In this document: positions 53,862 through 62,888 of the stretch, in pieces
How the letters are laid out: every line of letters begins with the position of its first letter
Position numbering within the stretch: position 1 is the stretch's first letter
Assembly (NCBI GenBank): GCA_035544895.1
Contig: DASZZM010000031.1
Location: forward strand, 1-64,000
Length of the DNA stretch: 64,000 bases
Direction: 5' to 3'
DNA from: JASLEW01 sp035544895
GTDB taxonomy: Bacteria; Acidobacteriota; Thermoanaerobaculia; Multivoradales; UBA5704
The notes under the pieces: model-generated
The model's database searches: none
What the model saw: the letters and a program-made list of their open reading frames with translations, nothing else
What the model was told of the DNA's origin: nothing
Made by a program: the position numbers and the translations under genes

Positions 53862-56669
53862 ATGCCGCAGCCCCGTGAGCTCACCGACCGCTACCGGCTG
53901 GAGAGGATCCTGTCGTCGAGCCGTTCCGGCACCGTGCTCGGCGCCACCGATCTCGCGTCTGGCCGGCCCGTGGCCATCAAAATGATTGCGGCGGGCGCCG
54001 CCGCGGGTCTGTCAGGCGCCGAGCAGCGCCTGGCCCGCCTGGCCGACGTCCTCGGATCGCTCGCGCACCCCAACCTCCCCGCCGCCTTCGATTCCGGCTT
54101 CACTCCCGATGGCAGCGCCTTCCTTGTCCTCGAGCTGCTCGCGGGAGAGAGCTTCGAGACGCTGGCCGGCGCGCCTCCCGAGCGTATTTTGCCGCTTCTG
54201 GGCCAGGCTCTCGCCGCGCTCGAAGCGCTGGCAGAGCACGGCCTGGCTCACCACAACCTGACTCCCGACAACTTGTACCTGACCGCGGCGGACGGCGGAC
54301 CGGGGCTCAAGCTGCTCGGCCTCGGCAGCGGCCTGCTGCCCGCGGCCCACCTCGGCGGCGGCGGCGAGGGCAGCCGTTATTGCGCACCCGAGCTGTCTGC
54401 TTCCGCCGCGTCGGGCGCAGCGGCGGCCGACTGGCGCGCCGACCTGTACTCGCTCGCCCTGACTGCCTGTCACGCCCTCGGAGCGACGGTGGTTTTCAGG
54501 GGAGCCGACGGCCCGCTGGTACAGATGCCGCTGGCATTGAGCTTCGCCTTGGAGAACGACGAGGCGTTGCGGAGGATCCTCGAGAGGTGCTTGCGCCAGG
54601 AGCCCGCGCAGCGGCCGAGCCATCGCCAGGTCCGCGAAGCTTTCGATCTGGCCCTGGGCGCCGCGGCGCCGCCGATCTGGCGGGACGAGACGAACCCGCC
54701 CGCTTTCTCGCCTCTCCGGGCCGGCGGGCTGCCCGAAGGCGGCTGGCCCGGCGCCGAGCCCGCCGATCTGGCAGAGCTGGGAGCGCTGCCGGAGCTGCCG
54801 GAGTTACCGGAACCCGCCCCGGCGATCGAGGTTATCGAGAAGACCCCGCCGGCTGGCACCGGGGCCGCGGTGCCCCCCGGGCGAGAAACCGGTCCGTCCG
54901 CGGACGGCTCGGCTCTTCTTTCTTCCGCCACGGATTTCCAGCTCCCGGCAACGCTTCCGGACCTGCCTGATGAGACGCCTGTCCCCGTGGCCGCGGCCCA
55001 GCCCACGGCTCCAGCCCCGCCGGATGCGCCGGCCGCGCCGGCTACTCCCGTGCGACCGTCACCGGCGGTCCAGGCGCACGCGCCCACCACGCCTGCGCCG
55101 CCTGGCGCCGTGGCTGCGGCTACCGCCACGCCGACGCCGGCCGCAGCCGGGGCCGCCGTCTCCTTGGCGCCGCCGCCGGTCATTTCCAGCAATGCCGCCG
55201 CCGGTGTCCTGCCGGGAGCAGAGCCGTCCGAACCGGTGGAGGTCCTGCGGGCGATCGACGACGAGTTGCTGAATGCGCTGCCACCGCCCGGCCCCGGTCC
55301 GCTCCCTGGCCGGGCGGCGGCGCCGCCGCCCGGCCGCCTTCAATCGGCCTCCGGGTGGACGGCAAGAGCGGCGGACCGGCTCGGAGCCGGCTCTTTCCGC
55401 TCGCTGGCGCTGCGCCTGGGTCGTCTGCCCCGGGCCGTGCTGCTCGGCGGCGCGGCCGCGGCGGTGGTGCTTCTCGGCGCGCTCGGTCTCTTCCTCCTGA
55501 CTGGCCGCCGCTCCGCGGCCACTGCCGGCGCGGCAGCGCCGCCGGCACCGGTTCTGGCAGCCGCTGCCGCACCGCCAGGAATGTCACCGCTGGAGAAGCT
55601 GGCAGCCGTCAAGGGCTACCTGGCCGAAGGCAAGGAGTCTCATTTCAAGGTGCGAGAGGCCTTGCGCGCGCTGTCACCGCAAGACCGCGGCGCGCTTCCT
55701 CCCCGCGCCTGCCAGGAGCTTCTGGCGATCGAAGAAACGCTCGCCCTGGCGGCGCTGGAGAGCTTGCCTCAAGACCTTGCAAACGGTCTCAAGACGGGAG
55801 ACCTGGCGCTCCTCGAAGGCGCGGTGGCCGCCGGAGGAGAGCGGGGCGTTCCCCCCGCGCTGCAAGCTGACTTCGCACGCGCCCAGAACCTGGTCGCCCT
55901 CTACGGCCTGGCCAGGGCGGCGGCCGAGAAGAACGACCACGCCGAGGTCCTCGAGAGTTTCCGCGCCATGGGGGCCTCGTCGTCGAGCCTGCGCGATCCT
56001 CTCGCGTTGCGCGACAAGGCGGCCGCCGCGCTCGAAGCCGCCGCGGCGGACCTGGCGCGCAACGGCAACTACGACGAGGCCCTGGCCCGGCTCGCCACCG
56101 TGCGGCGCACGTGGCCGTCGCGAGCCGGCATCGCGGAGCTAGAGTCGAGCTACGAGGGCTCGCGAAGCGCCGAGAGGGAGCAAGAGGACCTGCTTGCCAG
56201 GCTACCTGCCTTCGAGCGCAGGAGAAAGCCGGGAGAAGCGCTCGACCTGCTGCAGAATGTCAAGCCGACTCCGCGCCTCGCGGCGCGGTTCGAGGAGGCC
56301 AGGGCCCGGCTGCAAGGGCAGCTCGCGGCGCTCGACCAGCAGCCGCCCCAGGTCACTCTTCGGCCCGGATACCCGCTCGACTATGCCCGAGGCCAGGTGG
56401 TGACTCTGAGCTTTCGCGCCACCGACGACTACCAGGTGAGAAGCGTAAGGCTCTTCGCGCGTCCCGAGGGCGGGAGGCTGCGCGAGCTGCCGTTGCGCAA
56501 GGATGGGCTGGGATACACGGCGGTGATCCCGCCGAGCTTCCACCGCAACGGCACTGTGGATTTCTATGTGGTTGCCGCCGATCTCTCCGGCCACGAGGGC
56601 ACCCTGGGAACGAAGGATCAGCCGCTCCATCTCAAGCGCAGGCAGGGTTTCGAGCGCATGCTGCGGTAA
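53862..56669 (+). CDS. Membrane pseudokinase with extracytoplasmic beta domain
   Basis: The 935-aa protein begins with a protein-kinase fold (residues 1-265: RYRLERILSSSRSGTVLGATD, Lys40 in VAIKM, YCAPELS, ADWRADLYSLALTACHAL). The glycine loop is degenerate, the catalytic HRD is HHN (130-132) and the DFG motif is replaced by LGLGS, so it should not phosphorylate. A long Pro/Ala linker, one membrane helix (about 524-547), a helical region and a C-terminal beta-sandwich (VTLRPGYPLDYARGQVVTLSFRATDDYQV) follow. I start it at the ATG at 53862; earlier codons overlap the CocE gene. Confidence 0.8.
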   Translation: MPQPRELTDRYRLERILSSSRSGTVLGATDLASGRPVAIKMIAAGAAAGLSGAEQRLARLADVLGSLAHPNLPAAFDSGFTPDGSAFLVLELLAGESFETLAGAPPERILPLLGQALAALEALAEHGLAHHNLTPDNLYLTAADGGPGLKLLGLGSGLLPAAHLGGGGEGSRYCAPELSASAASGAAAADWRADLYSLALTACHALGATVVFRGADGPLVQMPLALSFALENDEALRRILERCLRQEPAQRPSHRQVREAFDLALGAAAPPIWRDETNPPAFSPLRAGGLPEGGWPGAEPADLAELGALPELPELPEPAPAIEVIEKTPPAGTGAAVPPGRETGPSADGSALLSSATDFQLPATLPDLPDETPVPVAAAQPTAPAPPDAPAAPATPVRPSPAVQAHAPTTPAPPGAVAAATATPTPAAAGAAVSLAPPPVISSNAAAGVLPGAEPSEPVEVLRAIDDELLNALPPPGPGPLPGRAAAPPPGRLQSASGWTARAADRLGAGSFRSLALRLGRLPRAVLLGGAAAAVVLLGALGLFLLTGRRSAATAGAAAPPAPVLAAAAAPPGMSPLEKLAAVKGYLAEGKESHFKVREALRALSPQDRGALPPRACQELLAIEETLALAALESLPQDLANGLKTGDLALLEGAVAAGGERGVPPALQADFARAQNLVALYGLARAAAEKNDHAEVLESFRAMGASSSSLRDPLALRDKAAAALEAAAADLARNGNYDEALARLATVRRTWPSRAGIAELESSYEGSRSAEREQEDLLARLPAFERRRKPGEALDLLQNVKPTPRLAARFEEARARLQGQLAALDQQPPQVTLRPGYPLDYARGQVVTLSFRATDDYQVRSVRLFARPEGGRLRELPLRKDGLGYTAVIPPSFHRNGTVDFYVVAADLSGHEGTLGTKDQPLHLKRRQGFERMLR

Positions 56670-56675
56670 GGGCCC

Positions 56676-58658
56676 TCAGGCCCCGATGCCGGTGCGGGAG
56701 AGGAGGGGGAGGCGGCCTACTTCGGCGTCGCCCTCCTTGGTCTTGGGCGCTGCCTCCGGCTCGGGCTCGGCAGTCTCGCCGGGGTTGCGGAAGAGGTTCG
56801 ATTCCAGGTCGTACTGGCGGGTGTAGAGCGCGTGATAGAGGCCCCCCAAGGCGAGCAGCTCGTCATGCCGCCCGCGCTCGACAATGCGGCCCGCCTCGAG
56901 GACCAGGATGGTGTCCGCGCGGCGGATGGTCGAGAGGCGGTGGGCGATGACGAATGTCGTCCGCCCGCGCATCAGCTCGGCCAATCCTTCCTGGATGAAG
57001 GCCTCGCTCTCGCTGTCGAGCGACGAAGTCGCCTCGTCGAGGATCAGGATGCGGGGATTGGCCAGGATCGCGCGGGCGATGGCCACCCTCTGGCGCTCGC
57101 CGCCCGAAAGCTTGACTCCCCGCTCGCCGACCACGGTGTCATAGCCTTGCGGGAGTTTCTGGACGAAGTCGTCACAGTGCGCGATCCGCGCCGCGCGCAG
57201 GATCTCTTCTTGCGTGGAGTCCGGACTGGCGTAGGCGATGTTCTCGAAGACCGTGCCGTCGAACAAGAAATTGTCCTGGAACACGACGCCGAGCTGCGCG
57301 CGGTAGTCGTGCAGGCGCACCTGCGAGAGCACGTGGCCGTCGACCAGGATTTCGCCTGCGGTCGGCTGGTGGAAGGCGGCTACCAGGCTGATCAAGGTGC
57401 TCTTGCCGGAACCGGAAGGGCCGACGAGCGCGGTCGAGGTGCCTGGAGGGGACACGAACGAGATGCCTTGCAGCACCGGCAGGCCGGACCGGTACTCGAA
57501 CCAGACGTCGCGGAACTCGAGGCGCCCGTCGATGCGCGCGACGGGCTCGCGGCGAGCTTCGTCCTCGTCCTCGGGCCGCTCGTTGCGGATCTCGCGGATG
57601 CGCTCGAGGCCGGCGAAGGCCTCGGTGATCTGGCTGCCGATGTTGACAATCTGCACGACGGGCCCCACCATGAGGCCCAGGTACAAGGTGAATGCGAAGA
57701 AGGAACCGATCGTCATCCGGTCCTGCAGGATCTCGTTGGCCCCAATCGCCATCATCGCTACGCTGATGGCGCCGAGCAGAAGGGTCGAAGCGGCGCCGAT
57801 GGCCGAGAACCCCGTCATCGTCTGCGCGACGTTGCGGTACAGGCGATGCGCCGCCTTGGCGAAGATCAGCGATTCACGCCGCTCGGCGCTGTACGCCTTG
57901 ACCACCCGCACGCCGGAAAACGATTCGGCGAGGCGGCCGGAGACCTCGGCGTTGATCTTGGAGCGCTCGCGAAACAGGGGCCGCAGGGTCTTGAACGCGT
58001 AGCGCATGATCAGGCCGAATAAGGTCATCACCGAGAGCGCGATCAGGGTGAGCTTGGCGTTGAGGAAGAACAGGATGGCGAGCGCCAGGACGGCGGTGAC
58101 CAGTCCTCCGACGACTTCCACGAGACCGGTGCCCACCAGGTTGCGCAGCCCCTCGGCGTCGTTCATCACCCGCGACAGCAGGGCGCCGGTCTTGGTCTGC
58201 TCGAAGTATCCGACCGGCAGCCGCCCGACATGGCGCTGCACGCGCCGGCGCATCTCGGTGATCGAGCGCTGGGCGGCTTTGCCGAGGATCTGCGCCAGGC
58301 CGAAAGAGGTGACGGCCTGCAAGGTCGTCGCCCCGGCCGCGACCAGCACGAGGGGAAGGAGCTTATCGGTGTGCCGGCCGCGGATGACGTCGTCGAGCAG
58401 GAACTTGGTCGTGCCCGGCAGCACGAGGCCGGAGAGCCGGTTGACGAGCATCAAGCCCAGCCCGAGCGCCAGCCGTCCACGACGCGCCTGGATCAGCTCC
58501 ACCGCATCGCGCATCACGACCTGAAAGCTGATCGCCTTCTTCTTGGGTTTCTCCCCCCCGTCTTCCTCGCGCACCACCGCCCGTTGCTTGGACGACACCA
58601 TCCCCCCGAACAACCCCGCCCGCGCGGTCCGCGCTCCTGTCGTCTGCACTTCGCTCAT
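56676..58658 (-). CDS. MsbA-like ABC exporter (fused permease and ATPase)
   Basis: This 660-aa half-transporter has an N-terminal six-helix ABC exporter domain (about residues 60-360) and a C-terminal ATPase with Walker A VGPSGSGKST, signature KLSGGERQR, Walker B ILILDEATSSLD and the switch His in FVIAHRLST. It is related to MsbA/lipid and drug exporters and should work as a homodimer. The N-terminus is a charged extension (GGEKPKKKAISF) and the tail is acidic. It converges on the pseudokinase gene with a six-base gap. Confidence 0.9.
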   Translation of the reverse strand: MSEVQTTGARTARAGLFGGMVSSKQRAVVREEDGGEKPKKKAISFQVVMRDAVELIQARRGRLALGLGLMLVNRLSGLVLPGTTKFLLDDVIRGRHTDKLLPLVLVAAGATTLQAVTSFGLAQILGKAAQRSITEMRRRVQRHVGRLPVGYFEQTKTGALLSRVMNDAEGLRNLVGTGLVEVVGGLVTAVLALAILFFLNAKLTLIALSVMTLFGLIMRYAFKTLRPLFRERSKINAEVSGRLAESFSGVRVVKAYSAERRESLIFAKAAHRLYRNVAQTMTGFSAIGAASTLLLGAISVAMMAIGANEILQDRMTIGSFFAFTLYLGLMVGPVVQIVNIGSQITEAFAGLERIREIRNERPEDEDEARREPVARIDGRLEFRDVWFEYRSGLPVLQGISFVSPPGTSTALVGPSGSGKSTLISLVAAFHQPTAGEILVDGHVLSQVRLHDYRAQLGVVFQDNFLFDGTVFENIAYASPDSTQEEILRAARIAHCDDFVQKLPQGYDTVVGERGVKLSGGERQRVAIARAILANPRILILDEATSSLDSESEAFIQEGLAELMRGRTTFVIAHRLSTIRRADTILVLEAGRIVERGRHDELLALGGLYHALYTRQYDLESNLFRNPGETAEPEPEAAPKTKEGDAEVGRLPLLSRTGIGA

Positions 58659-58758
58659 CGAATCGATCTCTCTCTCAAGACTCCAGTTAGTGCCGTCATC
58701 GAGGGCCTGTCAGAATAGCACCCCCGTAAATCCCGCTCCGAGCTTCGTCTGCGCGGAA

Positions 58759-58877
58759 GGCCACAGGTGGTCTCCCGCAGGTCACACTTGTCAGGCGGCT
58801 CTCGTCTTCTACGGCCGCGCGGTGCGTCGCATGCCTCGCCGCCGCCAAATGTGACCTGCGGGAGACCCCCTGCGGCC
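58759..58877. repeat. 28-base inverted repeat with a 63-base loop
   Basis: The arms 58759-58786 and 58850-58877 match at 26 of 28 positions, with an uninterrupted 18-base core (GGTCTCCCGCAGGTCACA and its complement). The loop contains further complementary GGCGGC/GCCGCC segments. It lies about 100 bases upstream of the ABC exporter start, in a 699-base gap (58659-59357) that contains no gene I can support. Confidence 0.9.
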
Positions 58878-59108
58878 CACCACCGTCCACCGCTCGGCAT
58901 CGTGTGCGGCCGGCGAAAAACTACGCAACATCCAGATTAGCCTTCGGTGACCGGCGCCGCATCCGCCGAACCGCCTGGACTCACCCTGCCCGATCGGGGA
59001 GGTGGCCTTGGCCGCATCCTAGTGAAACAACGCGCTTCGCTTCATGCCGATTCCACACGCCGGTCCGGCCAAGACCAGAAGGCTTGGCTATATACCGACG
59101 ATTCCTTC

Positions 59109-59357
59109 GCCTTGGGTTTTGCTTTCTTGTTCAGCCAGGGTGGGTGGGGGAACTGGCCTCGCCGAACGGTCCAGCAGCCCAGGATGGCCGCGCGCCAGTC
59201 ATATTTGGCGCGGCCCCACATCCTCACTCCTGCCACCTATTCCGACGAGCGCCGTAGCAGCGGCGCGCCTATTCCGTCGGCGCGCCGCTGGCGAGGCGCA
59301 CGGCCATCCTGGGCATGCGCCACTCCAACTCTCGCAGAAGGCCTGTTCCGGGAAGGG
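59109..59357. repeat. Dispersed palindromic repeat R1, long copy 3
   Basis: It has the left end AGCCAGGGTGGGTGGGGGAAC, the central block AACGGTCCAGCAGCCC shared with copy 2, and the right end CGGGAAGGG touching the stop codon of the lipoprotein gene. GCCCAGGATGGCCG (59177-59190) pairs perfectly with CGGCCATCCTGGGC (59301-59314). Two CCTATTCCG units occur in the extra middle part. Confidence 0.8.
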
Positions 59358-60374
59358 CTATTCCGTGAAACGGAGCCTGACGACCGACCCCTCCGGGATC
59401 ACTACCTCTTCGCCCGCATGGTTGGCGGCGATGGCAGTGCCGACGGCGGCCCCGACGAGGGCGCCGATGACCGTGCCCTTGCCGCGGTTGCTCAGGATGC
59501 GGCCGAGGATGGCGCCGCCGGCGGTCGAGCCGCCGATGGTGGCGGCGGACTGGCCGGCCTTGCTGCGCCCTGCCGCGAAGAAGGTGGCGTGGATGGGCAC
59601 GGTCGAGCCGCTGGGGAGGACGAGATCGGTGAACTTGAGGCCGAGCCTGGCCTGGCCGCCGAAGCGGCCCAGTGCCACGGCGTCGGTCACTACACCCAAT
59701 ACCTCCGATCCGCCCGGGATTGCCACCGCGCCATCGACGACGACGTCGGAGACCACGCGCGCCCGGAAGGTGTCGCCGACCGAGCTCGTGTTGCTGGCCA
59801 GCCGCCGGGTGAACTCGACGTCGAAGGAGGTGCCGGCAGGCACCGCGACGGCCGTTGGCCGCGGCCGCGCGGCCGGCTCTTCGGCGGCAGGCGCGGGCCC
59901 GGGAGCGGGCTCCGCCGAGGCCGGGGCCGCTCCGCTCGTCTCCACACCCGCCCCGCCGGGGGACGTGTCGGGCGCCGGAGCGGCCGCGCGAGAGGCTGCT
60001 CTGTCGTGAGGCGCGCCGGCGTGCTGTCGCCGCTCGAGCCGCCGCTCGCGAGCTTCCAGCGCGGCCTGTCGCTCGGCGAGGAGCTTCTCGCGCGCGGTAA
60101 GTTCCGCCCGCTCGCCGCCCCGGCCGGCAGCTGGCGCCGGCGGCGGCTCGACCTTGACGGTCTGCGGCGGCGGCCTGAGCTCGTTGGCCTGGGGCGCCTG
60201 GAGCTGGGGCGCGGTGCCGGGCGCGGTCGCGGCCGGCGGAACCGCGGCCGTCGCCTGCCGGTCGGCAGGTTGTCCGGCCTGCGGGGCGCCACCGCCCCGG
60301 CTGCAGCCGGCGGCTAGGAGCAGTATGAAGGCAAGACAAGCGGCGAGAAGGCTGGGGAGTCTCTGGGTTCGCAT
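59358..60374 (-). CDS. Lipoprotein with a C-terminal beta domain and glycine zipper
   Basis: The 338-aa protein has a lipoprotein signal (LLAAGC lipobox), a long Pro/Ala/Gln-rich low-complexity region (about residues 25-175) with a charged helical stretch (LTAREKLLAERQAALEARERRLERRQ), and a compact C-terminal part: VPAGTSFDVEFTRRLASNTSSVGDTFRARVVSDV, AIPGGSEVLGVVTDA, then a glycine-zipper-like segment (IGALVGAAVGTAIAAN) and VIPEGSVVRLRF. The beta part resembles envelope-spanning OmpA-linked or TrbI-like modules. The ATG at 60374 has GAGGA in good position. Confidence 0.7.
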   Translation of the reverse strand: MRTQRLPSLLAACLAFILLLAAGCSRGGGAPQAGQPADRQATAAVPPAATAPGTAPQLQAPQANELRPPPQTVKVEPPPAPAAGRGGERAELTAREKLLAERQAALEARERRLERRQHAGAPHDRAASRAAAPAPDTSPGGAGVETSGAAPASAEPAPGPAPAAEEPAARPRPTAVAVPAGTSFDVEFTRRLASNTSSVGDTFRARVVSDVVVDGAVAIPGGSEVLGVVTDAVALGRFGGQARLGLKFTDLVLPSGSTVPIHATFFAAGRSKAGQSAATIGGSTAGGAILGRILSNRGKGTVIGALVGAAVGTAIAANHAGEEVVIPEGSVVRLRFTE

Positions 60375-60610
60375 GGTCATTCCTCGGGATCGACCTCACT
60401 CCAGGTGTGAGCAAGTGAGGTGCCACGGCGGGCACCCTCGGCCGCAACTCGGATGAAAGGTGCAAGTGTTTCCATCACAAGGGGTTGGCAGCAGTGCCCG
60501 ATCTCTGCAGGGGCGCGCCGCGCGCCGTCGCGGGCCTTCGGGCGGCCGATTTCGGGGACGGCGCCGCCGCTCAGGAGGGACAGAAGATGACGCGCGGGCG
60601 CCGCGGCGCC

Positions 60611-61120
60611 CTATTTGCGCCGGCCGGGATCGAAGCGGATGACGGCTCCCTTCCTGTCCGGGTTCGCGGGTTGGGGCGCGGCAATGGCTCCCTGGGAGCC
60701 CGCGCCCGCGGTCTCGCTGGAGAGCTCCGCCGTGGCCTGGGTTTCGCCGGCGCCGCCCGCCGCCGCGACGGGCGCGGCCTCGAAGCGTAGCGCGAGCTCC
60801 GCGCTTGGATCGACGAACGAGGTCAGAGCCGCGAACGGAACCGTCAGGGCATGGCGAGAAGCGTTGAATTTGAGCTCGACGGCAAAGGAGTCCGGAAAGA
60901 CCGTCAGGTCCCAGAACTGGTTCTGGAGGATGATGGTCATGTCCTGGGGATAGCGCTCGCGCAGAAAGCTCGGCATGGCAACGCCCGGGTGGTCGGTGCG
61001 GAAAGCGATATAGAAGTGGTGCTCGCCGGGCAGCCCGTGCTCAGCGACCTGGGCAAGCACCCGCCGGACGACGTCGCGCAGGGCGTCTTGGAGGATCTTC
61101 GGATAGTCGAGCCGGTCCAC
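60611..61120 (-). CDS. SspB-like ClpXP adaptor protein
   Basis: The 169-aa protein reads DRLDYPKILQDALRDVVRRVLAQVAEHGLPGEHHFYIAFRTDHPGVAMPSFLRERYPQDMTIILQNQFWDL.V, then FAVELKFNASRHALTVPFAALTSFVDPSAELALRF. This is the SspB fold, which in Proteobacteria delivers ssrA-tagged proteins to ClpXP. A disordered Ala/Gly tail ending in basic residues could be the ClpX-binding part. I choose a GTG at 61120, two bases after yidD ends; an ATG at 61180 inside yidD is possible. A GC palindrome (60596-60611) touches its stop. Confidence 0.82.
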   Translation of the reverse strand: MDRLDYPKILQDALRDVVRRVLAQVAEHGLPGEHHFYIAFRTDHPGVAMPSFLRERYPQDMTIILQNQFWDLTVFPDSFAVELKFNASRHALTVPFAALTSFVDPSAELALRFEAAPVAAAGGAGETQATAELSSETAGAGSQGAIAAPQPANPDRKGAVIRFDPGRRK

Positions 61121-61122
61121 GG

Positions 61123-61500
61123 TCAGGGTGGATCGAAAGTGCCGGCCGGCGTCCACGGCCCGCAGCGGAGGATTCGCCATCCGGCTCGCAACGCGCCCAC
61201 GAGCGCGCCGTGGCGCATGATCGCGCCCTCGGCGTAGTGGCTGCACGTGGGCCGGAAGCGGCAGCGCACTCCGAGAGCCGTCATTCGCGGCGCGAGGGTT
61301 GCCTGGTAAAGATGGATGGCGCCGATCAGCACGGCGGCGCTCGCCTGGCTGCGAGCCGGACGCGCCAGGTCGACTGCCAGCAACACCAGGAGCGCTGCGA
61401 TCACGCCGAGCTTCCATCCACGGCGGCGAGCCCGCGGCTCGGAACGCTCTGGGGAGAGGCGCGCCGGGTCCCTACCCGGCGCTGGGACATCCTTCACCAT
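61123..61500 (-). CDS. yidD: Membrane protein insertion efficiency factor YidD
   Basis: The 125-aa protein has an N-terminal basic region and membrane helix (KLGVIAALLVLLAVDLAR), then the YidD core: IHLYQATLAPRMTALGVRCRFRPTCSHYAEGAIMRHGALVGALRAGWRILRCGPW. The conserved Cys residues of the family are present. YidD aids insertion of inner-membrane proteins. Its ATG at 61500 overlaps the end of the DUF2752 gene by seven bases. Confidence 0.9.
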   Translation of the reverse strand: MVKDVPAPGRDPARLSPERSEPRARRRGWKLGVIAALLVLLAVDLARPARSQASAAVLIGAIHLYQATLAPRMTALGVRCRFRPTCSHYAEGAIMRHGALVGALRAGWRILRCGPWTPAGTFDPP

Positions 61501-61952
61501 GGGAGGGTACCGGTGGCGAGGCGGCCAAGCCAGAGAGCGATGAACGCTGCCAGATTGCCAATGAGCAGGAGCTCTACCCACTCGCCAGGCACAGTCCAGG
61601 CCCCGGCACGAGTCGTTTCGGCGGAACCGGCCACCTGGTCCGGGTACGAGAAGCGCGGCCTGGAGTCGCGAGCGAGCGACACACCCCACGCGGCCCAGAG
61701 GAGGCCGAGCTCCGCGGCCAGCAGCGGCGCCAGGGGGTGAGCCGCCAGCGCGGCAGGCCACTCGCCTTTGGCCAGGTGGGCCAGCGCGCGCGTCAGGCCG
61801 CAGCCAGGACAAGGCAGGCCGAACAGGTGGCGAAACAGGCAGATCGAGGTCCGCGGGTCATCGCTCGGCACCCACCAGGACAGCACGACGAATCCAGTCA
61901 GTCCGGCGATACCCGCCAGCGCCCAGGCTCGCAGCGAGCCGCCGCCGCGCAT
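61494..61952 (-). CDS. DUF2752 membrane protein
   Basis: The 152-aa protein has the DUF2752 hallmark CLFRHLFGLPCPGCGLTRALAHLAKGEWPAALAAHPLAPLL between hydrophobic helices, and a final helix near the C-terminus. The family function is unknown; the CPGCG pair suggests metal binding or redox. It is the third gene of the minus-strand operon that runs from 62741 to 60611 and overlaps yidD. Confidence 0.85.
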   Translation of the reverse strand: MRGGGSLRAWALAGIAGLTGFVVLSWWVPSDDPRTSICLFRHLFGLPCPGCGLTRALAHLAKGEWPAALAAHPLAPLLAAELGLLWAAWGVSLARDSRPRFSYPDQVAGSAETTRAGAWTVPGEWVELLLIGNLAAFIALWLGRLATGTLPW

Positions 61953-61967
61953 CTCAGCGCCCGCCGG

Positions 61968-62270
61968 TCACCTCGGCCAGTGATGGCTCAGGACCGCCAT
62001 GCCGCCCCAAAAGAAGAGCCAGAGCAGACCGAAGATGAGCAGACAGGTGCCAATGATCCCGAGGATCATCCCGGCGGTTGCGAAGCCTTCACCCGCTTTT
62101 GGCGAGCGCCCCTCGCGGATCGCTGTGCGCTCCGTAGCGCCCAGGAACCAAGCCACTGGAGCGAAAATGTGACAGCATGGAATCACCCCTAAAATGCCGA
62201 GGATCAGGGCTATGACCGCCTGGGTGCTGGCGGACTGCTGCTGGGCCTGGGGTTCGCTCGGTATTGCCAT
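61968..62270 (-). CDS. DUF4190-type membrane protein
   Basis: The 100-aa protein has two membrane helices (AVIALILGILGVIPCCHIFAPVAWFLG and AGMILGIIGTCLLIFGLLWLFF) separated by the conserved short loop ATERTAIREGRSPKAGEGFAT. It is the second gene of the operon, 15 bases before DUF2752. The function is unknown; such proteins commonly sit beside DUF2752 and DUF4870 genes. Confidence 0.82.
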   Translation of the reverse strand: MAIPSEPQAQQQSASTQAVIALILGILGVIPCCHIFAPVAWFLGATERTAIREGRSPKAGEGFATAGMILGIIGTCLLIFGLLWLFFWGGMAVLSHHWPR

Positions 62271-62330
62271 GCTCCCTCCCGCGGCGAGGACAGCAGGGGA
62301 AGAGCCGGCGCGGCCCTTCCCCTGGCCCGC

Positions 62331-62741
62331 CTAGAACCGGTCGGCGTACTGGCTGATGCCCGGGATGATCAGCCGTTGCCCGTTGACGCCCTTGATGATG
62401 CAGACCACGTGCAGGACGATGATGCCGATCCAGATCAGGAAGGACAGGAGTCCGAGCGCGCAGCCCAGGAAGACCAGGACGTGGGTCGCCACAAAGCTGA
62501 AGATCCAATACCCGATACAGAGGATGAACTCGGCCACCGTCAGGACCAGGCCGTGCTTGGCATGCCACTGGACTTCCCGATCGTCCTTCTCGACGAGCAG
62601 GGGGATGAGGGCGAGGATCCACAAGTAAGAAAGAACGATCATGATCGACCGGTTGGGGCTGACACCCGACGCGGGACCTGCGGGCGGCGGTGGCGGCGGC
62701 GGGTTATAGGACGGCGGCGGCGGGACGCTCGGTTCACTCAT
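62331..62741 (-). CDS. DUF4870-type membrane protein
   Basis: The 136-aa protein begins with a Pro-rich cytoplasmic segment (SVPPPPSYNPPPPPP), followed by helices around SIMIVLSYLWILALIPLLVEKDDREVQWHAKHGLVLTV, FILCIGYWIFSFVATHVLVFL and FLIWIGIIVLHVVCIIKGVNGQ. The EVQWHAKHG loop and NGQRLIIPGI end match DUF4870. It is the first gene of the five-gene operon. Confidence 0.85.
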   Translation of the reverse strand: MSEPSVPPPPSYNPPPPPPPAGPASGVSPNRSIMIVLSYLWILALIPLLVEKDDREVQWHAKHGLVLTVAEFILCIGYWIFSFVATHVLVFLGCALGLLSFLIWIGIIVLHVVCIIKGVNGQRLIIPGISQYADRF

Positions 62742-62848
62742 CGTAAACCTCTCCTTTCAGTTCAAAATCATCCTTCCCGGAGCGATCCGGAGTCTATACA
62801 AGCCCCGCGGCTCCCACAAGGACGCCTGGCCGTCCGGGCCGTCCACCG

Positions 62849-62888
62849 ACGCCCCCTCCCCCTCGCGCACCACCGAGTTTCTTCTCAG
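62849..62888 (+). repeat. Repeat R2, partial copy d (right half)
   Basis: GACGCCCCCTCCCCCTCGCG, then CACCACCGAGTTTCTTCTCAG matches the right half of copy b. Its end contains the stop codon of dusB (TCA at 62885-62887) at the same place where copy b holds the stop of the ArsR-type gene. Confidence 0.65.

Noticed and set aside
58904..59257. Plus-strand frame of 117 codons in the gap before the lipoprotein gene
   Set aside because: Half of it is repeat R1 and the composition is Arg/Pro-rich; no homology pattern or ribosome-binding site is seen.
60596..60611. Intrinsic terminator after the SspB-like gene
   Set aside because: GGGCGCCGCGGCGCCC is a perfect palindrome touching the stop, but no T-run follows on the minus strand, so a factor-independent terminator is not supported.
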